A DNA stretch of 23,421 bases from Treponema sp. (GTDB taxonomy: Bacteria > Spirochaetota > Spirochaetia > Treponematales > Treponemataceae): contig JAFOTA010000257.1 of assembly GCA_017421145.1 (NCBI GenBank), positions 1-23,421 of the forward strand, given 5' to 3'. Of this stretch, positions 1-6,320 are shown piece after piece. Both the position numbers and the translations under genes were made by a program. Below the pieces are notes generated by a model. The model was not told where the DNA came from. It searched no databases and saw nothing but the letters and a program-made list of their open reading frames with translations. How positions within the stretch are numbered: the stretch's first letter is position 1; the number at the start of each line of letters is the position of its first letter.

Positions 1-93
1 GATTAGGTTCAGAATCTCATAGCAGCTTGTAGTTGAAAGAGAAGCAAGTACTATGGCAAGTGCCGTAAATATTGACAATATTTTCTTTTTCAT
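1..93 (-). CDS. Small lipoprotein, N-terminal part only (runs off the window)
   Basis: Only the first 31 codons are inside the window. The ATG at 93 follows a strong SD (AGGAGG, complement of 98-103). The visible peptide starts with MKKK, then a hydrophobic stretch ending in SLSTTSC. This reads as a signal peptide with a relaxed spirochaete-type lipobox, so an exported lipoprotein is likely. It lies 28 bp downstream of the next lipoprotein gene on the same strand and is probably cotranscribed with it. The mature part is not visible, so no function can be given. Confidence 0.7.
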   Translation of the reverse strand, partial: MKKKILSIFTALAIVLASLSTTSCYEILNLI

Positions 94-121
94 AAAACCT
101 CCTGTAAATCTTGCGGTCAGC

Positions 122-616
122 TTATTCCAGAGTATAAATCAGATGATAGGGGCCTTCCGATGCCGGGTATGCAATTTCCTCATCATCCAATTCATCGTCA
201 AAAGATTCGAAATCAGGGGAACGAAGTCTTCTTCCTCTGTTTGTATATGTAAATTTGTATGAGCCGTTTAAGTATTGCCCGGTGACATTCAGCGTGACGG
301 AATTGTCGTTCATGTCCACTGAATATGTTCCATGGTGTTCCCTTCCGTCTATCGTCCAAGTAACGCTCGTACCGTTTTTTCCAAATTTTATGGGATTGTC
401 CGTTGAATTTGCAACGAAGGCTTCAACTAATACCTCTGAGGTGCCGGCTGTATTGTGACCGCTGCTGTTTGTGGTTTCGCGGGGCTTTGTCAAATCTGTC
501 ATTTTGTATGTGTAGCCTGCCAACGTCAGGTTGTCAACATAGTTTCCGCACGATATGATCAGGCTCAGTGCCAAAATCAGCGTGCCGGCAATGCCGAATT
601 TCACTGTGTTCTTCAC
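122..616 (-). CDS. Small lipoprotein of unknown function
   Basis: 164 residues. The start is GTG at 616, six bases after a GGAGG SD (complement of 623-627), so the non-ATG start is well supported. Residues 1-23 form a basic N-terminus, a hydrophobic core and the lipobox ISC, predicting lipid-anchored export. The mature part is polar, with alternating beta-like segments in the middle (TVTWTIDGREHHGTYSVDM region) and an acidic FDDELDDEE patch near the C-terminus. A TATAAT -10 box lies at 642-647 on the minus strand without a convincing -35. I do not recognise a family. The gene probably forms a two-gene unit with the lipoprotein that begins at 93. Confidence 0.8.
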   Translation of the reverse strand: MKNTVKFGIAGTLILALSLIISCGNYVDNLTLAGYTYKMTDLTKPRETTNSSGHNTAGTSEVLVEAFVANSTDNPIKFGKNGTSVTWTIDGREHHGTYSVDMNDNSVTLNVTGQYLNGSYKFTYTNRGRRLRSPDFESFDDELDDEEIAYPASEGPYHLIYTLE

Positions 617-723
617 TTGCTTCCTCCCTGAATATATGCAAATTATACGTATTTTAAAACAATTTTTTGGAATGGTGATTACATGATTTAAATTTTTATT
701 TTTAATTAGAAAATTAGAAAAAA

Positions 724-746
724 AGCCCCCTGAAAATCAGGAGGCT
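724..746 (-). terminator. Intrinsic terminator after the SUMF1-domain gene
   Basis: A ten-pair stem with one mismatch (AGCCcCCTGA / TCAGGAGGCT) and a three-base loop is followed on the minus strand by a run of seven to eight T (complement of 717-724). It sits 16 bp past the stop codon at 762 and separates that gene from the lipoprotein pair. Confidence 0.8.
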
Positions 747-761
747 GGTTTATAGAAGTGA

Positions 762-1619
762 TTAGTCAGCGTTTACGATACGGAATCCGTTCAGGTAGTA
801 ACGCTCGGTTGCTCCTGCTGAATTGCGGTTCGTAACACGGCATACGCTGCTTCCGTCGCCGTATGTGCTTGATCTTGATCCGCCGCGCAGGACTTTGCCT
901 TTTCCTTCAGCCGGTCCCTTTGCATTTGAATCTGATCCGTTTACATAATATGTGGCAGAGTAATTATCCCAGCACCATTCCCAAACGTTGCCGCTCATGT
1001 CGTAGAGACCGAGTGAATTCGGAGCCTTGGTTGCGACTTCGTGGGTTTCGCCTTCGCTGTTTCCTTCGTACCATGCAACTTCATCGATTGAAGAGCTTCC
1101 TGAGTACAGGAATGTTTCGTTGTTCGTTCCGCCCCTTGCTGCAAATTCCCATTCTGCTTCGGTTGGGAGACGGTATCCGTCTGCATTGTAGTTGCATGAA
1201 ATATTGCTTGCACCGACCCATGAATCTGTGTCTGTGTTTGCGGACTGGCTGTAGCATGGTCTTTTTCCCATTGCCACGCTGAGTTTGTTGCAGAAAATGA
1301 CGGCATCAAGCCAACTGACTTTTTCTACAGGGAGTTTTTCACCGACAAAATATGACGGGTTTTTACCTATGATTTTTTTATAAAGCTCCTGGGTGACTTC
1401 TGTGGTTGACATATTGAAGCTGCTTACAGAAACGGAGTGGGCAGGGAATTCGTCATCTTCACCTTCTGATGTACCCATCTTGAAGCTTCCGCCTTTTACG
1501 GCTACCATCTGCACCATTGCCTCAAGTTCCGGATCAACTTCAACCTTGTCTTTAGCTCCTCCGGCAAAAACTGTAGCTGTGGCAGCAAATGCGGCAAGAA
1601 TCGCAATAATTTTTTTCAT
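762..1619 (-). CDS. Exported SUMF1/FGE-sulfatase fold protein, probably not a formylglycine generator
   Basis: 285 residues from the ATG at 1619, which has a GGAGG SD. A longer in-frame reading from 1670 lacks one and would bury the signal peptide. Residues 1-19 are a signal peptide (ends VFA), so the protein is periplasmic or surface exposed. Residues 41-283 carry the classic family blocks: GGSFKMG (43-49), PVEKVSW (97-103), GYRLPTEAEWEFAARGG (148-164), the SLGLYDMSGNVWEW block, VLRGGS (243-248) and the final GFRIV. In true formylglycine-generating enzymes, two cysteines follow the RGGS block. Here that stretch reads RSSTYGDGSS, and the only nearby cysteine (260) sits at a different position. 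The fold is certain; oxidase activity is unlikely. Many treponemal members are non-enzymatic surface or binding proteins, which is the likelier role here. Confidence 0.9.
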   Translation of the reverse strand: MKKIIAILAAFAATATVFAGGAKDKVEVDPELEAMVQMVAVKGGSFKMGTSEGEDDEFPAHSVSVSSFNMSTTEVTQELYKKIIGKNPSYFVGEKLPVEKVSWLDAVIFCNKLSVAMGKRPCYSQSANTDTDSWVGASNISCNYNADGYRLPTEAEWEFAARGGTNNETFLYSGSSSIDEVAWYEGNSEGETHEVATKAPNSLGLYDMSGNVWEWCWDNYSATYYVNGSDSNAKGPAEGKGKVLRGGSRSSTYGDGSSVCRVTNRNSAGATERYYLNGFRIVNAD

Positions 1620-1740
1620 TACTTTCCTCCATTTATTATTCAACTTAGGGTGTTCCCTACATGAGTTCATCTGAACATATTACAGTTTACCATAAGAAAA
1701 CGTAAAAGAAAAGTGGATTTTAGGGAATCGATGAAATTCG

Positions 1741-2472
1741 CTATTTATCCGGGAACTGGTAATCATGGTAGATTTTCATGAATTCCACTTTGTCATGAAC
1801 ACCTATTGTTTTGTAGAGTTCCAGCACTTTTTGCTTTACTTTGCTTTCCGAAACGTTGAATTTTTTGCCTATGCTTGCGTATTTTTCGCCTTTTGCGAGC
1901 ATTGAAAGCCATTCCATGTCTTCGTCACTGAAATTTTCCAGAGGCCGCTTCAAAGATGCCGTCATGTTCTGGAAATTATGAATCTGTGGATAAAAGAATA
2001 TGTAGATTACGAAAATCATAAAGGCCAGGCCGCAGACATGAAGCACGGATACCATGAAGTAAAGCGGATTTTTCGACCAGATTTGCGTTGCAAGCGCAAT
2101 TGACGGCAAAATCGAAAGCAAAATGAGTTTAAGCGCTTTTTTTTGCTTCAGGAGATTCATTTTTTTCAGGAACAAAATAGAAATGAATATGCAAAGCGCA
2201 CCGAGTATGTTTCCCTGGTCCAAAAGATTTCCGCATCCATAGAGATAGAAAATCACAAAATAGATGCCGAAATGCGTCGGAGTGAAAATCAGCACCACGA
2301 AACAGAAAAAAGAAATCAGGTTTATAAAAAGGGCGATGTACCTTTCTATGAAGAGCGGCGCAGAAATTTTGTAGACAAAATACTGCATAATGCTTATCAC
2401 AAGGCAAAGCCCCATAAAAACCGTACCGATTATAGCCGTGATAAACCATCTCTTTTTTTCTTTGTCGTCCAA
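1741..2472 (-). CDS. Membrane protein with C-terminal LuxR-type HTH (membrane-bound regulator)
   Basis: The reading frame is open from a GTG at 2481, but that codon overlaps the SD. GAGGTGA (complement of 2478-2484) is correctly spaced, five bases, from a TTG at 2472, so I choose the TTG (243 residues). The first two thirds contain about six hydrophobic helices (near residues 13-37, 43-67, 70-87, 91-107, 116-134, 139-164 in the longer numbering). Residues 184-240 resemble a LuxR/GerE helix-turn-helix: a FSDEDMEWLSMLAKGEKYASIG start, then the VSESKVKQKVLELYKTIGV recognition helix region. I infer a one-component regulator that senses something at or in the membrane. Ligand and targets are unknown. 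It is a single gene, 58 bp from the flavin reductase-like gene upstream. Confidence 0.8.
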   Translation of the reverse strand: MDDKEKKRWFITAIIGTVFMGLCLVISIMQYFVYKISAPLFIERYIALFINLISFFCFVVLIFTPTHFGIYFVIFYLYGCGNLLDQGNILGALCIFISILFLKKMNLLKQKKALKLILLSILPSIALATQIWSKNPLYFMVSVLHVCGLAFMIFVIYIFFYPQIHNFQNMTASLKRPLENFSDEDMEWLSMLAKGEKYASIGKKFNVSESKVKQKVLELYKTIGVHDKVEFMKIYHDYQFPDK

Positions 2473-2540
2473 GGAAATCACCTCATGCAGAAAACAACTC
2501 TCCCTTGTTTGTGCTGATTATTCATTGTCAGGCATAAAAT

Positions 2541-3077
2541 CTAACGCTTGTCTTCCATTACTTTGATGATTTCTCCTATGTACATCGTGTGGAAATCATC
2601 GTTTTTGTAATTTTGTTTCAGCATTTTCTCTTCGATAAAGCAGTCCGGGTCAAACGGCTGTGCATAAAGCTTGCGGCAGAACAGAACGAGCCTTGCCTGT
2701 TTTATCCACGGGGTTCCGTTCATGTATTGAACTTCGAGCTTGGATGCCTTGAATTTGTCTTCGTCGCGTCCTGAGTGGCTTCCGCAATAATTAAGCGCAG
2801 TGCGGTATTTGTCGGAAAGCACGCTCAATGAAAAAGTATCCGTTGCATCGATCAGCTCTTTTGTATATCTTTGCGGACGCAGGTAGATTGTGGCGACCGG
2901 TTTGTTCCACAGTTCTCCGAGTGCACCCCAGCTTGCAGTCATTGTATTCGGGCGGCCTGTGATAATTTTCCCTTCGGCATCATAAGATTTCGTGCATGCA
3001 GAAACCAAAAGCCAGTCCTTGTTGATTAGTTTGATTGCGTTGTCGGAAATCTGCTCCGGTTTAATTTCTTTGAACAT
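2541..3077 (-). CDS. Flavin reductase-like, FMN-binding split-barrel protein
   Basis: 178 residues from the ATG at 3077, preceded by GGAGGC (complement of 3083-3088). An extra in-frame stretch to 3110 has no SD. The protein has the flavin reductase-like layout. An early strand with WLLVSAC is followed by the flavin-contacting NTMTASWGALGELW segment (about residues 55-68), a strand ATIYLRPQRYTKE, and the GSHSGRDEDKF loop. Relatives bind FMN and act as flavoredoxins or NAD(P)H:flavin reductases. Substrate and partner cannot be told from sequence. It is cytoplasmic, with no signal peptide or membrane segment. Length is normal for the family. Confidence 0.85.
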   Translation of the reverse strand: MFKEIKPEQISDNAIKLINKDWLLVSACTKSYDAEGKIITGRPNTMTASWGALGELWNKPVATIYLRPQRYTKELIDATDTFSLSVLSDKYRTALNYCGSHSGRDEDKFKASKLEVQYMNGTPWIKQARLVLFCRKLYAQPFDPDCFIEEKMLKQNYKNDDFHTMYIGEIIKVMEDKR

Positions 3078-3145
3078 AAAAAGCCTCCATCGGCTGATTG
3101 TAGCATACAAGCTTTTGTTTTTCTACAATTTGTCCCAGATAAAAA

Positions 3146-3175
3146 AAAGCCGCCTTGAATTTTCCGGGCGACTTT
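3146..3175 (-). terminator. Terminator of the tRNA-Ala transcript
   Basis: A nine-position stem with one mismatch (AAAGtCGCC / GGCGgCTTT read on the minus strand) is followed by an eight-T run (complement of 3141-3148). It lies about 28 bp past the tRNA 3' end, as expected for a monocistronic tRNA transcript. Confidence 0.75.
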
Positions 3176-3202
3176 GCTTTAGCTTAAAAAAGATTTTGAG
3201 AT

Positions 3203-3276
<74 letters not shown>

Positions 3277-3288
3277 GAAGTATGTATA

Positions 3289-3317
3289 AGAATAGCAAAA
3301 TCAAAGATTGTGGTCAA
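3289..3317 (-). promoter_or_regulatory. Promoter of tRNA-Ala
   Basis: On the minus strand, -35 TTGACC (complement of 3312-3317) and -10 TATTCT (complement of 3289-3294) are separated by exactly 17 bp. The expected transcription start is about six bases upstream of the tRNA 5' end. The -35 box lies inside the degenerate outermost unit of the adjacent tandem repeat. Confidence 0.75.
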
Positions 3318-3431
3318 GAGGGTGATTGCGGCGCTGAACAAAGATTGCGGCGCTGAACAAAGATTGCGGTGCTGAATAAAAATTATGGTGGCTGAAGAAA
3401 AATTATGGTGGCTGAGCGAAGTCGAAGCCAC
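3306..3431. repeat. 19-20 bp tandem repeat with a terminal hairpin
   Basis: Consecutive units start at about 3306 (degenerate), 3324, 3343, 3362, 3381 and 3401. The units at 3324 and 3343 are identical (GATTGCGGCGCTGAACAAA) and the 3362 unit differs at two positions. The last two units drift to AATTATGGTGGCTGAAGAAA-like copies of 20 bp. The final unit extends into an inverted repeat, GTGGCT / AGCCAC (3408-3413 and 3426-3431), around a GAGCGAAGTCGA loop. There are no unique spacers, so it is not CRISPR. It lies directly upstream of the tRNA-Ala promoter. Confidence 0.85.
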
Positions 3432-3499
3432 AAATAAAAAATCTTTATTTTTAAATTTTTCTCTTGTTTTTCGGCAAATTTTTTTATACCCTTTTAGTA

Positions 3500-4078
3500 A
3501 TGGATGATTTATATCAAGTGCTTGGCGTTGATCGAAATGCCTCGGCGGAAGAAATAAAGAAAGCATACCGGACTCTTGCAATGAAGTACCATCCTGACAG
3601 AAATCAGGGGGATGCAGCTGCTGAAAAAAAATTCCAGCAGATAAGCAATGCCTACTCGGTGCTGTCTGATGAGCAAAAACGCCGTCAGTATGATATGTAC
3701 GGCTCCTATTCAAATTCAAGCGCAAGTTCTTCATCCGGCACAAATTCTTCCTATGGTTACGCAGGAAATCCGTTCTGGCAGTTTTATGCGGAACAGGCCA
3801 GAAATGATTCTAAGACGGACGAAAACACTGAAAATCAGCAGCAGAATGCTTATTCTTGGTTTTTCACACGGAAATCACGACCTGTTTCAAGGAAAGAGGG
3901 TGTCGGGATGTTTTTCACCGGCATAATCCAGGGAGCGCTTTGTTTCCTGGCTTTACGCGCATTGCTGTTCTTTTTCCCGCTGAATATCCTGCTTGTCGTG
4001 GGCGGTATAAAGGGATTCATGAGAACCGTCAATTCGCTCAAATACATCTTCCCGTCAGGCAGTACAGAAAAAAAATAA
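3500..4078 (+). CDS. J-domain protein with C-terminal membrane segment
   Basis: 192 residues from the ATG at 3500, chosen because the J domain begins at once (DLYQVLGV). Residues 3-66 form a full J domain: helix II with [11 protein letters not shown], the HPD motif at 31-33 needed to stimulate Hsp70 ATPase, and the end of helix III with [22 protein letters not shown] Ser/Gly-rich linker and a Gln/Asn-rich stretch follow. A long hydrophobic region near residues 136-170 ([18 protein letters not shown], then a second half) anchors the protein in the membrane. It lacks the zinc-finger and substrate domains of DnaJ, so it is a specialised co-chaperone recruiting DnaK to the membrane. No SD precedes the start. 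A possible -10 (TATACC, 3485-3490) is so close that the mRNA could be nearly leaderless. Confidence 0.88.
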   Translation: MDDLYQVLGVDRNASAEEIKKAYRTLAMKYHPDRNQGDAAAEKKFQQISNAYSVLSDEQKRRQYDMYGSYSNSSASSSSGTNSSYGYAGNPFWQFYAEQARNDSKTDENTENQQQNAYSWFFTRKSRPVSRKEGVGMFFTGIIQGALCFLALRALLFFFPLNILLVVGGIKGFMRTVNSLKYIFPSGSTEKK

Positions 4079-4109
4079 CCGGATCCAGCGTTTTTGCATG
4101 AATCCGGTT
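4077..4109. terminator. Terminator between the convergent J-domain gene and infA
   Basis: An eight-pair perfect stem, AACCGGAT / ATCCGGTT, with a 17-base loop. On the minus strand it is followed closely by eight T (complement of 4068-4075), fitting termination of infA, whose stop is at 4130. On the plus strand the tail is only TTTT, so it is weaker for the J-domain gene, whose stop codon overlaps the stem. Confidence 0.6.
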
Positions 4110-4129
4110 TTAGGCAGAAAACTGATGGT

Positions 4130-4354
4130 TTAACGTTCGCGGAAAATAATACGTCCGCGGTTCAAATCATAAGGAGAAAGCTCGACCTTCACTGTATCGC
4201 CTGGAACGATTCTGATGTAATGTTTGCGCATTTTACCGCTCAGATGGGCAAGAATCACATGTCCACCGTTCTGCAATTCTACGCGGAACATTGTATTAGG
4301 AAGAGCTTCTTTTACAACGCCTTCAACCTCAATAGCTTCGTCTTTGTTTGCCAC
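4130..4354 (-). CDS. infA: Translation initiation factor IF-1
   Basis: 74 residues from the GTG at 4354. The frame extends to a TTG at 4366, but the GGAGGAA SD lies between the two and is spaced for the GTG. The protein is a single OB-fold S1 domain nearly identical in layout to bacterial IF-1: AIEVEGVV, then the [23 protein letters not shown] core, KMRKHYIRI, then [23 protein letters not shown]-1 occupies the ribosomal A site during initiation and helps IF-2 and IF-3. Usual length is 71-74, so the gene is complete. It is transcribed divergently from the DksA-like gene at 4486, with promoters that overlap. Confidence 0.97.
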   Translation of the reverse strand: MANKDEAIEVEGVVKEALPNTMFRVELQNGGHVILAHLSGKMRKHYIRIVPGDTVKVELSPYDLNRGRIIFRER

Positions 4355-4441
4355 AGATTCCTCCAAAGAATCAAAAAAAATACATTCAAGTGCCCTAAAA
4401 AAGACTTACGAATTTATTTGCTTTTTTTAAATTCTTATAAT

Positions 4442-4470
4442 AATATGTACAAAATACTTCAAATTGTCAA
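4442..4470 (-). promoter_or_regulatory. Promoter of infA, overlapping the divergent DksA-like promoter
   Basis: The minus strand carries a perfect -35 TTGACA (complement of 4465-4470), a 17-bp spacer and a -10 CATATT (complement of 4442-4447). On the plus strand, TATAAT at 4436-4441 is a likely -10 for the DksA-like gene, with no clear -35. The two -10 boxes are adjacent, so polymerases would compete. The infA leader would be about 80 nt. Confidence 0.55.
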
Positions 4471-4485
4471 TAAAGGGGATTTAAT

Positions 4486-4845
4486 ATGAAAAAGGACTTT
4501 GTTGAAAAAGCCAAGGAAAAGATGCTTGCCAAAAAGGAAGAGCTTGTGGCATCCATTTCAGACAGAAATGCAGAAGTTACGGAACTTACGAGCGGACAGG
4601 AACCAGGAGATGAAATAGATGTTGCTTCTTATGCTGTTGACGGATATCTTCTGAATCAGCTTGGAGAACGTGATGCGGAGCTTTTGAACCAAATCAACAG
4701 CGCATTGTCAAGGATAAATCAGGGAACTTACGGAATCTGCCTTGATTGTGGACAACCGATACCGGAGCCAAGGCTGACATATATTCCTTGGGCGGCATAT
4801 TGCGTGGACTGCCAGTCAAAGCATGACCGCCAGAATTATCAGTAA
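4486..4845 (+). CDS. DksA/TraR-family C4 zinc-finger protein
   Basis: 119 residues from an ATG with an upstream GGGGAT SD-like site. Residues 1-80 form the two long helices of the coiled coil. At the tip, residues 42-47 (DEIDVA) match the DxxDxA motif that DksA inserts into the RNA polymerase secondary channel. C-terminally, CLDC (85-88) and CVDC (106-109) form a four-cysteine zinc finger around GQPIPEPRL. The family binds RNA polymerase and, with ppGpp, retunes rRNA and amino-acid promoters. With tip motif and zinc site intact, this is likely a working DksA-like regulator rather than a TraR remnant. It is monocistronic with strong terminators. I leave the symbol open because spirochaetes can carry several paralogues. 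Confidence 0.9.
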   Translation: MKKDFVEKAKEKMLAKKEELVASISDRNAEVTELTSGQEPGDEIDVASYAVDGYLLNQLGERDAELLNQINSALSRINQGTYGICLDCGQPIPEPRLTYIPWAAYCVDCQSKHDRQNYQ

Positions 4846-4874
4846 GCGGCCGTTTTTAAAAGCGGTTCAGGCAT

Positions 4875-4916
4875 AAAAAAGGGTGCGCCTCAGTTTTTTG
4901 AAGTGCACCCTTTTTT
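4875..4916. terminator. Strong bidirectional terminator
   Basis: A twelve-pair stem, AAAAAAGGGTGC / GCACCCTTTTTT (4875-4886 with 4905-4916), with A and T runs on both flanks. It serves the DksA-like gene on the plus strand and the exported-protein gene ending at 4966 on the minus strand. Confidence 0.9.
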
Positions 4917-4925
4917 GTTAGGCTC

Positions 4926-4967
4926 AAGGCCTGTTTGATAAACTAGCTATCGGACAGGTCTTTTTTT
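4926..4967 (+). terminator. Second, tandem terminator on the plus strand
   Basis: A long stem of about 15 pairs including three G-U pairs (AAGGCCTGTTTGATA / TATCGGACAGGTCTT, loop AACTAGC) is followed by a seven-T run at 4961-4967. The T run overlaps the stop codon of the opposite-strand gene. It backs up the terminator at 4875-4916 and keeps plus-strand reads out of that gene. Confidence 0.65.
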
Positions 4968-6306
4968 ATATACCCATGGAAACGCCCACAGAAGCTTGTA
5001 ATCCGCTCAGTTTGAATGATTTCATAAATTCAGTGCTTCCGGTTCCAAGTGCAAGCCTTAGTTCAAGAATCCTTGCGTTGAGCGAGAATCCTACTGAGTG
5101 CATGAACACTTTGTCGATGTACTGAGTGCTTATGCTCGCATTGATTACGCTGAAGAACGACAGATCGATTGAAAGGCTGTATTCCGGGAAAATGCTTGAT
5201 GCCCAGTCGAAATCTTTTCCGAACGGATTTCTTATGGCAACGCCAAGTTTCGGATGGAATGTGAACCAAGTGCCTCCGAATGGTCTGTAAGCGGCTTCTA
5301 TACCAATGCGCAGAGGTCTGTTGATTGTAAAAGGCTCATCTGCCTTGCTTGCGGCAAAGTTACTGAAGCTGTAGTCATATTCAAACGGTATTTCGTTGCT
5401 TCTTTCACTTTCTGGTTTTGTAAGCTCCGCTGAATAATGGTCAAGCACACCGGATGTCGTTTCGGCATAGGCTGAAGCAGAGAATGAAAGCTTGTTGTCA
5501 AGCCTGCCAGGGAATACCGGAACGCTTACATAGCCGCCCAAATCGAGCACTTTTTCTACAATTGGATATTCTGCCTGCACTGCAAGGTCAAATCCAGCGT
5601 TTCCTCCGATGAAGCTTGGTATTTCCTGAAGCATGCCCAGAGGATCGTTCATAATGGAGGTAAAGTCAAAGCTTGTTGACGGTGTTCCTTCGCCGTTGCT
5701 CGTGCTGGTGATTGCAGATGAAAGATCGATGATTGAATACATATTGACGTCTGCATTTGCATCCACACGTATTATTCCGTCTGAATTCATTGTATAAGTT
5801 ACTTTTGCATCCGGTCTGGGCATGTATGCTATAGGCAGGAAGCATGACGGTTTTGCCGTGATTTTGAGGTTGCCGAATTTAAGGTAAACGGGGATGCTTG
5901 TGCTTATGTAGGATTCCATCGACAAACCAAGTCCAACGTCGGTCGGCTTGTCAAGTTCATTTCCGTTTGCCAAAAGACCGAACAATTCTTTGGAAATGTT
6001 GATCGAAGAAGCAACTGATTCAGAAAGTTCCACTCCGAGACCATAGCCGTTTATGTTTATGCGCGCGAAAAGGTCGGCTTCTTCTCCTGCCTTGAAAATA
6101 AATCCGCCGTCATCCATATTGTCATAGATTTTGTTGAAATCAATGACCAGGTCTTTGACCAATACTTCGGTTGCTCCGTAAAGGTTCTGGCTTACTTCCG
6201 CCGATACGTCCACGCCTATGTCAACGAAGCGGTGGGGAAAATATATGTCTGCAAAAAACGGTGCAGCTGTAAGAGCTACGGCCAAAAGTGCTAAAAGCTT
6301 TTTCAT
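4966..6306 (-). CDS. Exported, probably outer-membrane beta-rich protein
   Basis: 446 residues from the ATG at 6306 with a GGAGG SD seven bases upstream. Residues 1-19 are a signal peptide (cleavage near FFA-DIYF). The mature protein shows alternating beta-strand pattern along its length with periodic aromatic/Gly turns. The last third (RPLRIGIEAAYRPFGG onward) looks like amphipathic strands of a barrel. It ends SVGVSMGI rather than the usual terminal phenylalanine. It is the second gene of an operon with the large lipoprotein upstream, 14 bp apart, so the two products probably act together at the cell envelope. I do not assign a named family. An uncharacterised treponemal outer-membrane family is the best guess. 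Confidence 0.75.
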   Translation of the reverse strand: MKKLLALLAVALTAAPFFADIYFPHRFVDIGVDVSAEVSQNLYGATEVLVKDLVIDFNKIYDNMDDGGFIFKAGEEADLFARININGYGLGVELSESVASSINISKELFGLLANGNELDKPTDVGLGLSMESYISTSIPVYLKFGNLKITAKPSCFLPIAYMPRPDAKVTYTMNSDGIIRVDANADVNMYSIIDLSSAITSTSNGEGTPSTSFDFTSIMNDPLGMLQEIPSFIGGNAGFDLAVQAEYPIVEKVLDLGGYVSVPVFPGRLDNKLSFSASAYAETTSGVLDHYSAELTKPESERSNEIPFEYDYSFSNFAASKADEPFTINRPLRIGIEAAYRPFGGTWFTFHPKLGVAIRNPFGKDFDWASSIFPEYSLSIDLSFFSVINASISTQYIDKVFMHSVGFSLNARILELRLALGTGSTEFMKSFKLSGLQASVGVSMGI

Positions 6307-6320
6307 AGTCGTCCTCCTTC

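Noticed and set aside
863..1282. 139-codon open frame on the plus strand inside the SUMF1 gene
   Set aside because: It is an antisense shadow of a well-supported gene and shows no domain or SD.
1642..1660. Operator-like palindrome TAGGG/CCCTA before the SUMF1 gene
   Set aside because: Only five pairs, with a single occurrence and no regulator evidence.
3306..3431. CRISPR array
   Set aside because: Units are 19-20 bp and directly abut, with no unique spacers and no cas genes nearby.
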